Assembly: GCF_014873875.1 (NCBI RefSeq)
Contig: NZ_JADBEM010000001.1
Span: 2,914,001 to 2,978,000 of the forward strand
Direction of reading: 5' to 3'
DNA from: Actinopolymorpha pittospori
Lineage (GTDB): Bacteria > Actinomycetota > Actinomycetes > Propionibacteriales > Actinopolymorphaceae
DNA: 64,000 nucleotides
How positions within the stretch are numbered: the first letter of the stretch is position 1; every line of letters begins with the position of its first letter. Below the pieces are notes generated by a model. The model was not told the DNA's origin. It saw nothing but the letters and a program-made list of their open reading frames with translations, and searched no databases. This document shows positions 25,447-34,016 of the stretch, piece after piece. The position numbers and the translations under genes are program-made.

Positions 25447-26214
25447 GTGAACGTCTTGGACAGCTTCAGTCTCAAGGGCCGGAAAGCTCTCGTCACAGGA
25501 GGAAACCGCGGACTCGGACGGACCTTCACGATGGCCCTGGCGCAGGCCGGCGCCGAGGTGGCGTTCGTGTCCCGCGACGAGACCCTCAACCAGACCGCGG
25601 TGCGGGATCTGGCCGACAACGGCCTGAAGGCGCTGGCCATCACCGGCGACATCACGGTCCAGGCCGACATCGACCGGGCGATCGAGGAGACGGTCGCGGC
25701 GTTCGGTGGGCTCGACATCCTCGTCAACAACGCCGGCGTGTGCTTCCACGAGGAGTCGTGGAAGGTCAGCGACGAGGCGTGGGACCAGGTCTTCGACCTC
25801 AACGTCCGCGCGTTGTGGAAGTGCTGCCTGGCCGCGGGGCGGTACATGGCCGACCACGGCGGCGGCTCGATCGTCAACGTGGGTTCGATCTCCGGCCTGA
25901 TCGTCAACCGGCCACAGTGGCAGCCGGCGTACAACGCGTCGAAGGCCGCGGTCCACCAGCTCACGAAGTCGCTCGCGGCCGAATGGGCGTCGGCCGGCAT
26001 CCGCGTCAACGCGGTCGCGCCCGGTTACGTCAAGACCGACATGGCGCCCGTCGACCGGCCGGAGTTTCGTCGGAACTGGATCGAGGACGCGCCCCAGCAG
26101 CGCTACGCCGTACCCGAGGAGATCGCTCCGAGCGTGGTCTTCCTGGCCAGTCCGGCGGCGTCCTTCATGACCGGCTCCGTCCTGGTCATCGACGGCGGCT
26201 ACACCGTCTTCTAG
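25447..26214 (+). CDS. SDR-family NAD(P)-dependent oxidoreductase
   Basis: The 255-residue classical SDR has a TGGNRGLG cofactor motif near residues 17-24, NNAGV near 95, catalytic Ser in GSISGL near 143, and the YNASK pair (Tyr and Lys) near 158-162. It lacks an obvious Asp after the second strand, so the NAD versus NADP preference is not clear. The GTG start follows GAAAGGACC. Relatives oxidise sugar alcohols or gluconate-type acids. Its divergent partner is the mandelate-racemase-like enzyme; the PhyH-family gene follows 136 bp downstream after a hairpin. Confidence 0.92.
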   Translation: MNVLDSFSLKGRKALVTGGNRGLGRTFTMALAQAGAEVAFVSRDETLNQTAVRDLADNGLKALAITGDITVQADIDRAIEETVAAFGGLDILVNNAGVCFHEESWKVSDEAWDQVFDLNVRALWKCCLAAGRYMADHGGGSIVNVGSISGLIVNRPQWQPAYNASKAAVHQLTKSLAAEWASAGIRVNAVAPGYVKTDMAPVDRPEFRRNWIEDAPQQRYAVPEEIAPSVVFLASPAASFMTGSVLVIDGGYTVF

Positions 26215-26234
26215 GAGTATCCGGGAAGGAGAGC

Positions 26235-26265
26235 GGAGGATGCCGGAGGTACGCCCGGATCCTCC
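26235..26265 (+). terminator. Hairpin after SDR gene
   Basis: GGAGGATGCCGG (26235-26246) pairs with CCGGATCCTCC (26255-26265), with one bulged G and an 8-base loop. There is no T-tract, a form common at GC-rich actinobacterial ends. Confidence 0.45.
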
Positions 26266-26350
26266 CGCCTAGCCTCGTTCCCGAACCGGGAGGGCGACGC
26301 GTCGCGCGCCCCGGCCGGCGAGCACGATCGTGTCGAGAGGGTGGGAGCAC

Positions 26351-27175
26351 GTGGAACCGAAGAAGCCGACGCCGCTGGACGACTTCCTGTTCGACCTGCG
26401 CGGGTACCTGATCCTCGAGAACGCCGTCCAACCGGAGTTGGTCGACGAACTCAACCGCGCGTTCGACGACTTCCCCGACCTCGCGCCGGGTGAATGGTGG
26501 GGCAACGCCCAACGCCGCGACTACACCGAGGAGACCGGCTTCGAGCTGCACAACTGCGTCGAGGCGGGCGAGCCGTTCGAGCGGTTGATCGACCACCCGT
26601 CCTGGATCGAGCACGTCCTGCGCTACGGCGGTGAGGACGACAGCTACGTACGCGGGGTCTTCATCGACGAGTGCATCGCCTCGATCCGCCGCTCGGGTGG
26701 TCACCACCCGGTGCACAGCGGGGGATACCACGGCGCGATGCGAGGGGCGTACGGCTACAAGAACGGCGTCTTCCGCTGCGGGCAGGTCAACATCATCCTG
26801 GCGCTCACCGACATCGGTGAGGGTGACGGGGCGACGATGGTCGTCCCGGGCAGCCACAAGTCCAACTTCCCGCACCCGCTGGAAGGTGACTACGCACGCG
26901 GCGACCGGATGGACCATCTGGAGGGCGCGGTGCCGGCGTACCTGAAGAAGGGCGACGCGCTGCTGTTCGTGGACGGCCTCATGCACGGCGGCAGCAGCCG
27001 CACCAACGAGGGCGAACGCCGGATCCTCATCTACCGCTACGGCCCGTCGTGGGCGCGGACGAGGTTCAACTACGAGTACTCCCAGCCGTTGCTCGACCGG
27101 CTGACCCCGGCCCGTCGCGCGATCCTGCAGCCCGTCGTGCCGGCCCGGCCGCCGGCACCCGCGCCGGTCCCGTGA
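26351..27175 (+). CDS. Phytanoyl-CoA dioxygenase (PhyH) family protein
   Basis: The 274-residue protein resembles Fe(II)/2-oxoglutarate-dependent PhyH enzymes. An N-terminal LRGYLILENAVQPE is typical of the fold start, VVPGSHKSNFPHP lies near 169-181, and a distal HGGSSRTNEGERRILIYRY near 214-232 supplies the last Fe-binding His and the Arg that holds 2-oxoglutarate. The first HxD ligand pair is not obvious; candidates are the HH pair or YHGAMRG near 120-132. The GTG start at 26351 follows GAGAGGGTGGGA. Neighbours suggest action on a small hydroxylated or acidic metabolite, not on a fatty acyl-CoA. Confidence 0.85.
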   Translation: MEPKKPTPLDDFLFDLRGYLILENAVQPELVDELNRAFDDFPDLAPGEWWGNAQRRDYTEETGFELHNCVEAGEPFERLIDHPSWIEHVLRYGGEDDSYVRGVFIDECIASIRRSGGHHPVHSGGYHGAMRGAYGYKNGVFRCGQVNIILALTDIGEGDGATMVVPGSHKSNFPHPLEGDYARGDRMDHLEGAVPAYLKKGDALLFVDGLMHGGSSRTNEGERRILIYRYGPSWARTRFNYEYSQPLLDRLTPARRAILQPVVPARPPAPAPVP

Positions 27176-27181
27176 CCGCTG

Positions 27182-27655
27182 TCAGGCGTTGGCCGCGGCG
27201 ATCACTCTGGTCAGCGACGCGTGGAGTTCCTCGAGTTCCGGGATGGTCATGCCCAGCCGCTCGATGATCGCGGGCGGAATCTTCTCGGCCTCGGCCCGGA
27301 GGTCGTCTCCGGCCTCGGTCAGTGTGACCGCCAGGGAGCGTTCGTCCCTGGGGTCACGCTGGCGGCGGACGTAACCGCTGGTTTCCAGCCGCTTGAGCAG
27401 GGGCGAGAGGGTGCCCGGGTCGAGTTGGAGCAGCCGGCTCAGCTGCTTCACCGAGAGGGGCGACTCCTCCCACAGGGCGAGCATCACGAGGTACTGCGGG
27501 TGGGTGAGGCCCATGGGTTCCAACAGCGGACGGTAGAGGGCGATCACGCTGCGTGAGGCGACGGCGAGGGCAAAGCAGACCTGTCGGTCCAGGGCCAGCA
27601 GGTTCGCCGCCTCTGAGGTCGCGGCTGGAACCGGCGCCGCGGTCGAGTCCGGCAT
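27182..27655 (-). CDS. MarR-family regulator, OhrR-like
   Basis: The 157-residue winged-helix protein carries LDRQVCFALAVASRSV near residues 24-39, in which the Cys aligns with the peroxide-sensing Cys of OhrR. PLLEPMGLTHPQYLVMLALW follows, also characteristic of OhrR proteins, then the wing RQRDPRDERSLAVTLTE. OhrR releases DNA when an organic hydroperoxide oxidises that Cys. ATG 27655 is supported by GAAGGAGAGAAGG. A perfect palindrome at 27700-27720 sits between this gene and the divergent small gene, a likely operator for both. No adjacent ohr gene is present. Confidence 0.88.
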   Translation of the reverse strand: MPDSTAAPVPAATSEAANLLALDRQVCFALAVASRSVIALYRPLLEPMGLTHPQYLVMLALWEESPLSVKQLSRLLQLDPGTLSPLLKRLETSGYVRRQRDPRDERSLAVTLTEAGDDLRAEAEKIPPAIIERLGMTIPELEELHASLTRVIAAANA

Positions 27656-27699
27656 CTTCCTTCTCTCCTTCGAACGGTCCCTGGCTACCCTATCAATTG

Positions 27700-27720
27700 G
27701 TACACCAAGCATTGGTGTAC
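27700..27720. promoter_or_regulatory. Perfect 9-bp inverted repeat, MarR/OhrR operator candidate
   Basis: GTACACCAA (27700-27708) and TTGGTGTAC (27712-27720) are exact complements around GCA. The element lies in the divergent promoter region of the MarR-type gene and the 59-residue ORF, in the most AT-rich stretch nearby. Its size suits a MarR dimer. Confidence 0.8.
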
Positions 27721-27756
27721 AAAGTGATGGAACGCTGTCGGAACCGAGGAGCCCTG

Positions 27757-27936
27757 ATGAGCAAGAAGCACCCTGGACTGAGCCTGTGGTACCGATTCCG
27801 CTGGCGCACGCTCTGGTTGTTGCTGCACGTCATGGGGCCGGCCGAACTCCCCGACGCGATCGATCCACGCCGACGCATGGAGCGCGAACGCGCCGCCCGG
27901 GTGGCGAAGGCGACGGAAGGCGCTCGGGCAGCCTGA
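27757..27936 (+). CDS. Small basic protein of unknown function, divergent from OhrR-like gene
   Basis: The 59-residue product begins MSKKHPGLSLWYRFRWRTLW, followed by LLLHVMGPAELP and an Arg/Ala-rich helix (about 38-59). The aromatic/basic N-terminal half could lie at the membrane surface. ATG 27757 follows GAGGAGCC at SD distance. Divergence from the OhrR-like gene across a perfect palindrome suggests it is a target of that regulator, in the place where ohr is usually found. I recognise no family. Confidence 0.7.
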   Translation: MSKKHPGLSLWYRFRWRTLWLLLHVMGPAELPDAIDPRRRMERERAARVAKATEGARAA

Positions 27937-27967
27937 CCGAACGGCGTACGGGCCGCGGCTCCAGGCT

Positions 27968-29002
27968 CTACCCGCGTACCTCGCTCGCCGCGACATGGCA
28001 CGCGGCCGCGTGGCCGGGCACGATGTCGCCGAGCTTGGGAGTGACGGTGTCGCACACCTCGATCGCGAGCGGGCACCTCGGCCGGAACCGACAACCCTCC
28101 TCCGGGTCGACCACCCGGGGCGGCTCGCCGTAGTCCTCCGACGCCGACCCCTCGTCCGGGGCCGCTCCGGGATCGGGTGCGGCCGACAGCAGTAGCTGGG
28201 TGTAAGGGTGCTTCGGTCGGGCCAGCACCTCCTCGCAGGGGCCGCTCTCCACCACGTGCCCGGCGTACATCACCATCATCCGGTCGGCGACGTACCGCGC
28301 GCTGGCCAGGTCGTGGGTGATGTACAGGAACGAGACACCCTCCTGCTCCCGCAGCCGCGCCATCAGGTTGAGCACCCCGATCCGGATCGAGACGTCGAGC
28401 ATCGAGACGGGCTCGTCCGCCAGGATCACCTCGGGTCGACAGGCCAGCGCGGCCGCGAAACCGATCCGCTGCCGCTGCCCACCACTGAGCTCGTACGGGT
28501 ACTTCTGCATCACCTCGTGCGGTGGGGTGAGCCCCACGAGGTCCAGCAGGCGTTCGGCCTCGTCGCGCCGAGCAGCCGCGGAGAGTTCGGGACGGTGCAG
28601 CCGCAGCGAGCGCAGGATCGCGTGCGAGACGGGGTAGACCGGGCTGAGCGAGCTGTAGGGGTCCTGGAAGACCATCTGGACGCGGCGTCGGTAGTCGAGC
28701 TTCTGGGCGCGCGTGCGCAGGGCGCGTACGGGCTGGCCGTGGTAGCGGATCTCGCCGGCCGTCACGGGGTAGAGCAGGGCGAGGAGCCGGGCGACGGTGC
28801 TCTTGCCGCTGCCACTCTCGCCGACGAGCGCGACGATCTCGCGTTCGCCGATCACCAGGTCGACCTCGTCGACGGCATGGAGAGTACGGCGGCCGAACGC
28901 CCCGCCCACCTTGAAGTGACGGGTCAGGCCGGTGGCCGACAGCACGGCACGTGGCCCGACGGCGTCGTCGGCCGTGGTGGTGGATCCGTTTGGCGAGGTC
29001 AT
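27968..29002 (-). CDS. Oligopeptide/oligosaccharide ABC transporter ATPase, OppF/DppF type
   Basis: The 344-residue cytoplasmic ATPase has Walker A GESGSGKST near residue 61, signature ELSGGQRQR near 170, Walker B ILADEP near 190 and an H-loop ITHDLA. The C-terminal oligo_HPY region (GCRFRPRCPLAIEVC, near 310) carries the Cys residues that bind an iron-sulfur cluster in some relatives. The ATG overlaps the stop of the preceding ATPase gene (ATGA). It powers the two permeases encoded upstream in the operon. Confidence 0.95.
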   Translation of the reverse strand: MTSPNGSTTTADDAVGPRAVLSATGLTRHFKVGGAFGRRTLHAVDEVDLVIGEREIVALVGESGSGKSTVARLLALLYPVTAGEIRYHGQPVRALRTRAQKLDYRRRVQMVFQDPYSSLSPVYPVSHAILRSLRLHRPELSAAARRDEAERLLDLVGLTPPHEVMQKYPYELSGGQRQRIGFAAALACRPEVILADEPVSMLDVSIRIGVLNLMARLREQEGVSFLYITHDLASARYVADRMMVMYAGHVVESGPCEEVLARPKHPYTQLLLSAAPDPGAAPDEGSASEDYGEPPRVVDPEEGCRFRPRCPLAIEVCDTVTPKLGDIVPGHAAACHVAASEVRG

Positions 29003-30042
29003 CGTGGCTCCACCGGCTCGGGCGTCCGTCGCGACGGCGCGTACAGGTGACAGCGGACGAGTTCGGCGCGCCCGACCTGGTAGGTCGCCGGCTCCTGTCG
29101 GCAGACGTCCATCACCTGGGGGCAGCGGGCCTGGAACCGGCAGCCCGCGGGCGGATGACGCAGGTCGGGCGGACTACCGGGGATCCCGGTCAGCTCCCGG
29201 CGCGGTCCGCGCAGTGACGGGAACGCCTGCAGCAGGCCGACGCTGTAGGGGTGGCGCGCCTGGGCGAAGACCTCGCTCGTCGGGCCGAGTTCGACCAGCT
29301 GACCGGCGTACATGATGGCGAGCCGGTCGGAGTAGTGACTCACCAGCGACATGTCGTGGGTGACGAAGAGGACGGCGAACCCGAACTCCTCCTGTAGTTG
29401 CTTCACGCGTCGCATCAGCGACCGCTGGGCCACGACGTCCAGTGCCGACGTGGGCTCGTCCATGATGACCAGGTCCGGTCGGAACACCAGTGCCATGGCG
29501 ATCATCGCGCGTTGCCGCATGCCGCCGGAGAGCTGGTGCGGGTAGCTGCTCAGGTGGATCGGGTCGATCCCGACCAGCCGGAGGACCTCCTCCGCGCGGG
29601 TCCGCATCGTCGCCGCCGACACCTTCTCGTGCGCGGCGATCGCGTCGCGTAGCTGGGCGCCGATGGAGAGCACCGGGTTGAGTGCGTTCATGGCGCTCTG
29701 CATGACGACGGAGTAGTCCCGCCAGCGGATGTGGCGCAGCTCGTCCTCGGTCAACTCGACCATGTGATGGCCGTTGAAGTCGACCGTGCCGGAGACGATC
29801 CGGGCAGGTGGGCTGAGCAGCCGGGCGATGGCGTAGAGCAGGGTGGACTTGCCACAGCCCGACTCGCCCACGATGCCGACGAACTCGCCCCGGCGGACGC
29901 GTAGGCTCACGTGGTCGACGGCGCGGACCGGTTCGTCGACGCCGTACTCCACCACCAGGTCCTCGACGTCAAGTAGGACTTGACGATCCGGTCGGGCTGC
30001 CGGGTCGGCCGGAGCGCCGGCGCTATCCCGTGGTTTCGGCAC
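28999..30042 (-). CDS. Oligopeptide/oligosaccharide ABC transporter ATPase, OppD/DppD type
   Basis: The 347-residue ATPase has Walker A GESGCGKST near 58, signature QLSGGMRQR near 167 and Walker B LVIMDEP. The oligo_HPY tail GCRFQARCPQVMDVC lies near 311. It pairs with the OppF-type ATPase. Its 5' end overlaps the upstream permease gene by 20 bp and its 3' end overlaps the OppF gene by 4 bp, so the operon is tightly packed. Confidence 0.95.
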   Translation of the reverse strand: MPKPRDSAGAPADPAARPDRQVLLDVEDLVVEYGVDEPVRAVDHVSLRVRRGEFVGIVGESGCGKSTLLYAIARLLSPPARIVSGTVDFNGHHMVELTEDELRHIRWRDYSVVMQSAMNALNPVLSIGAQLRDAIAAHEKVSAATMRTRAEEVLRLVGIDPIHLSSYPHQLSGGMRQRAMIAMALVFRPDLVIMDEPTSALDVVAQRSLMRRVKQLQEEFGFAVLFVTHDMSLVSHYSDRLAIMYAGQLVELGPTSEVFAQARHPYSVGLLQAFPSLRGPRRELTGIPGSPPDLRHPPAGCRFQARCPQVMDVCRQEPATYQVGRAELVRCHLYAPSRRTPEPVEPR

Positions 30043-31021
30043 CTTCGAGCCTCCTCCTCGGTGTACGTGGTCCGCGCGCCGGGCCCACCTTGCGCCGACG
30101 GCGCGGGGGCCGCAGCGCGGGGTTGCTGACCTCGTCGAACGCGTAGTTGATCAGAGAGAAGCTCGCGCCCAGGAGGGCGATGCACAGGCCAGGTGCGAGG
30201 TCCCACAGCGGGGTCCCGGCTTGCAGGGCCTCGTTGTTCTCCGCCCAGTGCATCATGCTGCCCCAGCTGATCGAGGAGATGTCGCCGAGGCCGATGAACT
30301 GCAGTCCCGCGACGGCGAGGACGCCGTAGACGGCCGCACCGAGGAAGTTGGCGACCAGCAGTCCGGACATGGTGGGGAGGATCTCGAAGACGATGGTGTA
30401 CGACGTGCGCTCACCACGGACCCGGGCGGCCTCCAGGAACTCCCGGTTGCGCAGGGACAACGCCTGCGCCCGGAACTGTCGAGCGCCGTAGGCCCAACTC
30501 GTCACCGCGATCACGAGCACCATCACCATGACGCCGCTCTGCCGGATGTAGGACGAGATGACGATCAACAACGGGAGACTCGGGAGGACGAGGAAGATGT
30601 CGGTGAGCAGGGACAGCAGGTGGTCGGGCAGGTTGCCGACATAGGCCGCGGCGACTCCGACGAGCGCGGAGACCACCGTCGCGACACCACCCACCAGGAA
30701 GGCGATCAGCAGCGACTGCCGGGTGCCGTAGACCAGTTGGGAGAAGATGTCCTGCCCGTACGACGTCGTACCCAGCAGATGGTCACCGCTTGGACCGACC
30801 CCCTGGCCGAGGCCGGTGACCTGCGGATCGTAGGGGGCGATCAGCGGTGCGAAGATCCCGACCAGGACGAAGACGCCCAGGATGATCGCACCGGTGAGCG
30901 CCTTGGGGTTTCCGGCGATGGAGTGCAGCAGGTTCCCGATCGCGCCGCGGTGCCTGTCCCGGCCGTGCCCAGGCGGCGTCGCGTCGATCGGGGTGTCGAG
31001 GTCCGTCGTGTCGGTCGTCAT
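30023..31021 (-). CDS. ABC transporter permease, OppC/DppC type
   Basis: The 332-residue protein has a charged cytoplasmic N terminus (about 1-30), a first span near 45, and an OppC_N region with IFAPLIAPYDPQVTG. Five further spans and the docking loop EAARVRGERTSYTIVFEILP near 222 follow. ATG 31021 overlaps the stop of the OppB-type gene (ATGA). A longer in-frame extension lies inside that gene and is rejected. The C terminus is Arg-rich (PPRRRRKVG). Confidence 0.93.
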   Translation of the reverse strand: MTTDTTDLDTPIDATPPGHGRDRHRGAIGNLLHSIAGNPKALTGAIILGVFVLVGIFAPLIAPYDPQVTGLGQGVGPSGDHLLGTTSYGQDIFSQLVYGTRQSLLIAFLVGGVATVVSALVGVAAAYVGNLPDHLLSLLTDIFLVLPSLPLLIVISSYIRQSGVMVMVLVIAVTSWAYGARQFRAQALSLRNREFLEAARVRGERTSYTIVFEILPTMSGLLVANFLGAAVYGVLAVAGLQFIGLGDISSISWGSMMHWAENNEALQAGTPLWDLAPGLCIALLGASFSLINYAFDEVSNPALRPPRRRRKVGPARGPRTPRRRLEGAETTG

Positions 31022-32004
31022 GCCTTGCCCCGGGTGCGCGGGTCGAGGATGTAGGTGACCCCGTCCGCGATCAGGACGGAGACGAGGGTGGCCGCGGTGA
31101 TGAGCAGGAAGAGTGCCTGCATCAGTGGGTAGTCCTGGCCGGTGACCGCCTGGACGAGGAGGTAACCCACGCCCGGGTAGGTGAAGACGAGTTCGACCAG
31201 GAGCGCACCGCTGATCACGAAGCCCAGCGACATGGCGAAGCCGGTGAGGTTGGGCAGGATCGCGTTGCGGCTGGCGTACTGCACCATGATCCGGCTCGAC
31301 GGGAGCCCCTTCGCCCGCGCCATCTTCACGTAGTCCTCGCCCATGACGCCGATCATCGTGTTGCGCATGGTGAGGATCCAGCCGCCGATGGACGTCAGGA
31401 TGATCACCGTCGCGGGCAGGAAGGCGTGCGAAACGATCTGCACGATCGTCGGCCAGTTGAAGGCCAGCTCGCCCGCGGTGATGTCGTACCCGAAGCCGAT
31501 CGGCGCCCACTGGAGCAGGACGCCGAACAGGTAGAGGAACAACAGCCCCACCCAGAAGAAGGGCAGCGCGCCGACGACGATGAACACCGGCGGCAGCACG
31601 CTGTCCAGGGCGCCGCCCCGCCGCCACGCGGCCGTCGCCCCCAACAGCGTGCCGAGCAGGAACGCGAGCACCGTGGTGACACCGACCAGGCCGAGGGTCC
31701 ACGGGATCGCGATCGAGATGACGCTGGTGACGCTGTCGGGGAAGTACGTGATCGAGGAACCGAAGTCGAACCTGAACACCTGGCCCCAGTAGGAGATGTA
31801 CTGCTTCCACAGGGGTTCGTGGGTGTTGAGGCCGAGCATCACCTCGAGGGAGTGTCGGCGGGAGCCGGTGATCTGGCCCTTCATCCGGGCCATCATCTGC
31901 TGGATCGGATCACCGGGCATCAGTCTGGGCAGCAGGAAGTTGATGCTCACCGCTGCCCAGAACGTGACGACGAAGAACTCCAGCCGGCGGAGGATTCGCG
32001 GCAT
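31018..32004 (-). CDS. ABC transporter permease, OppB/DppB type
   Basis: The 328-residue protein has six membrane spans. The OppB family N terminus includes INFLLPRLMPGDPIQQMMAR near 22-41, and the docking loop reads YVKMARAKGLPSSRIMVQYA near 205. A hairpin loop with GLNTHEPLWKQY lies on the periplasmic side. It is encoded 9 bp downstream of the solute-binding gene and coupled to the OppC-type gene. Confidence 0.94.
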   Translation of the reverse strand: MPRILRRLEFFVVTFWAAVSINFLLPRLMPGDPIQQMMARMKGQITGSRRHSLEVMLGLNTHEPLWKQYISYWGQVFRFDFGSSITYFPDSVTSVISIAIPWTLGLVGVTTVLAFLLGTLLGATAAWRRGGALDSVLPPVFIVVGALPFFWVGLLFLYLFGVLLQWAPIGFGYDITAGELAFNWPTIVQIVSHAFLPATVIILTSIGGWILTMRNTMIGVMGEDYVKMARAKGLPSSRIMVQYASRNAILPNLTGFAMSLGFVISGALLVELVFTYPGVGYLLVQAVTGQDYPLMQALFLLITAATLVSVLIADGVTYILDPRTRGKA

Positions 32005-32013
32005 CGCTGCTGC

Positions 32014-33684
32014 CTACTTCTCGACGGGCTTGAGGTTGAGCAGGACGATGCCCCAGTCCGGCTGGGCGTAGGGAGCCGGGTTGGCGTAGGGGTTCTGCTC
32101 CGTCGGCCAGTTGGTGAACCTCGTCGTGTCCGTCTGCGACCAGGAGACGTTCTGCGTGACCGGGATGACGGGCACCTGTTCGAGCATGATCTGCTCGAGC
32201 TGCTTGACGACCCCGATCTGGTCCTTCTCGTCGATCAGCGTGTCGTACTGCCTGATCAGCTCGTCGGTCGCCGGGTCCTTCCAGCGCTCGTAGTTGCGGC
32301 TGGTGTCCTGGCCGATCGGCTTGGCGTAGGCGCCGTAGAGGACGTCCCGCAGCTCGTAGTAGGGCGTCGGCCCGGTGTTGGCGGACATGTAGGCGAGCTC
32401 GAACTGGCCCTGGCTGAGCCGGCGGTTGTACTCGTTGCCGTTGAGGTTGAGCGCCTCGACCTCGACGCCGGCCTGCTTGAAGCCCGCCACGAGCACCTGG
32501 ACGGCGGCGACCCAGTCGGTGAAGCCACCGTTGTTGATGAGGCTGAGCTTGAACGGCTTGCCGTCCGGTGTCTGGAACATCCCGTCCGGGCCCTTGGTGA
32601 ACCCGGCCGCCTGGAGCTTCTCCGCGACCTTGGCGGGATCGAAGCTGTAGTCGTACTTGGCCACCGCGGACTCGTCCAGCCAGTCCTTGTAGGTCGGCGT
32701 GGCGATGGCGGCCTGGTTGGCCGGCGGCTGGTAGCCGTACATCGCGTCCTTGGAGACCTTCTCCCGGTCGACGCCGTAGGAGAGGGCCTGCCGGACCTGC
32801 TTGTCGGACAGGTAGGGCTTGGAGCTGTTGATGCCGATGTAGACATTGCCGTTCGGCGGGTACCAGTACTTGCGGTTGGTCTTGTCCTTGGCCACCCAGT
32901 AGTTGTCGATGTTGGGGATGAACTGGCCACCCCAGTCACCCTTGCCCTGGGCGAGGTAGCGGTTGGCGGGCTGGTTGTCGACGAAGGCGGGGTAGAGCAC
33001 CTTGTCGACGACCGGCTTCCCCTTCTGCCAGTAGCTCTTGTTCTTGTCGTAGGTGATGGCCTGCGGTGTGCAGGCCCCCACGGTGAAGGGCCCGGTGCCG
33101 ACCGGCTTGCGCATCAGCTCCTTGACCGGGTCCTTGATGCCGGACCACACGTGCTCCGGCAGGATCCAGGTCTGGCCGGCGATGTAGTAGAACGACGACG
33201 TCGAGACCCGCTTGAAGGTGAACTTCACCGTGGTGTCGTTCTCCGCCTGAACGCTCTGCAGGACGCCCTCGCTCCACAGCGCGTAGGAGTCGAGGGCTTC
33301 GTTGGCCTTGCCGGCGTTGAAGGTGTAGGCGACGTCCTTGGCGGTGAAGGGCTTGCCGTCGGACCACTTCACGCCACTGCGGGTGGTGAAGGTGAGCTCC
33401 TTGGCGTCGGCGCTCCACTTGTACGACGTGGCGAGCCAGGGCTTCTCCTCGCCGGTGAGCGTGTTGATGTAGGTGAGGGGCTCCCACACCACGCCCGCCG
33501 TCTGACCCGGGGTCGGCGAGTAGGGGTTGAAGTTGCAGGTCCACAGGGCGCCGGAGGCGTTGACGATCGAGACGGCGGTCCCGCCCCCCGCGCTGTTGTT
33601 GGCGGCCTGGCCGCCGCACGCGGTGGCGGCCAGGGCGATTCCGCACACCCCCGCGAAAATCCGTGCACGTGACGAACGCTTCAT
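32014..33684 (-). CDS. ABC transporter substrate-binding lipoprotein, family 5
   Basis: The 556-residue lipoprotein has a signal peptide ending in a LAATACGG lipobox (Cys near 23). The family 5 bi-lobed fold is marked by SDGKPFTAKDVAYTFNAG near 110 and VRQALSYGVDREKV near 297. Such proteins bind peptides, but in actinomycetes many bind oligosaccharides; a divergent ROK sugar-type regulator makes a glycan substrate plausible. ATG 33684 follows a GTGAGGAAACG leader. It is the first gene of the five-gene transport operon. Confidence 0.94.
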   Translation of the reverse strand: MKRSSRARIFAGVCGIALAATACGGQAANNSAGGGTAVSIVNASGALWTCNFNPYSPTPGQTAGVVWEPLTYINTLTGEEKPWLATSYKWSADAKELTFTTRSGVKWSDGKPFTAKDVAYTFNAGKANEALDSYALWSEGVLQSVQAENDTTVKFTFKRVSTSSFYYIAGQTWILPEHVWSGIKDPVKELMRKPVGTGPFTVGACTPQAITYDKNKSYWQKGKPVVDKVLYPAFVDNQPANRYLAQGKGDWGGQFIPNIDNYWVAKDKTNRKYWYPPNGNVYIGINSSKPYLSDKQVRQALSYGVDREKVSKDAMYGYQPPANQAAIATPTYKDWLDESAVAKYDYSFDPAKVAEKLQAAGFTKGPDGMFQTPDGKPFKLSLINNGGFTDWVAAVQVLVAGFKQAGVEVEALNLNGNEYNRRLSQGQFELAYMSANTGPTPYYELRDVLYGAYAKPIGQDTSRNYERWKDPATDELIRQYDTLIDEKDQIGVVKQLEQIMLEQVPVIPVTQNVSWSQTDTTRFTNWPTEQNPYANPAPYAQPDWGIVLLNLKPVEK

Positions 33685-34016
33685 CGTTTCCTCACCGTCT
33701 GTCCCTCGAATCCGTCGCGGGCCCTACGTGGTGCCTCGGGTCGGAGCTGAGTCGATGCTGGTGGAGCTGCCAAGCCGATGGAGCTGGAGCGCGCTGCTGG
33801 GCCAAGCCGCTGGCCGCAGCGGAGTGCAGACTGAGCCGATGCTGTGTGGAGAAGAGATTCCACCCCCAGCGCCCCGATAGCAAGACTTCTTTAGGTAAAG
33901 CCCTTGTGAAATACGGCGACCGGTTCCGGAAGCGCGGGCCAGGCTGTCCCGACAACGGCGCGATCCTGGCGGCGGACCGGATCCGCGAAGAGTCCCGTTG
34001 CCACGGGGAGGGACGG
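33685..34016. promoter_or_regulatory. Divergent control region between transport operon and ROK gene
   Basis: This 332-bp gap contains CTTTAGGTAAAG (33888-33899), a 5-bp inverted repeat around GG within a locally AT-rich stretch ending TTGTGAAATACGG. It is the most likely ROK operator. The half next to the binding-protein gene (33685-33870) is GC-rich and shows no clear signal. I cannot place -35/-10 pairs with confidence. Confidence 0.5.

Noticed and set aside
31426..33672. 748-codon plus-strand frame opposite the oligopeptide-type permease and binding-protein genes
   Set aside because: It mirrors strongly supported genes on the minus strand and has low-complexity composition; no SD or domain.
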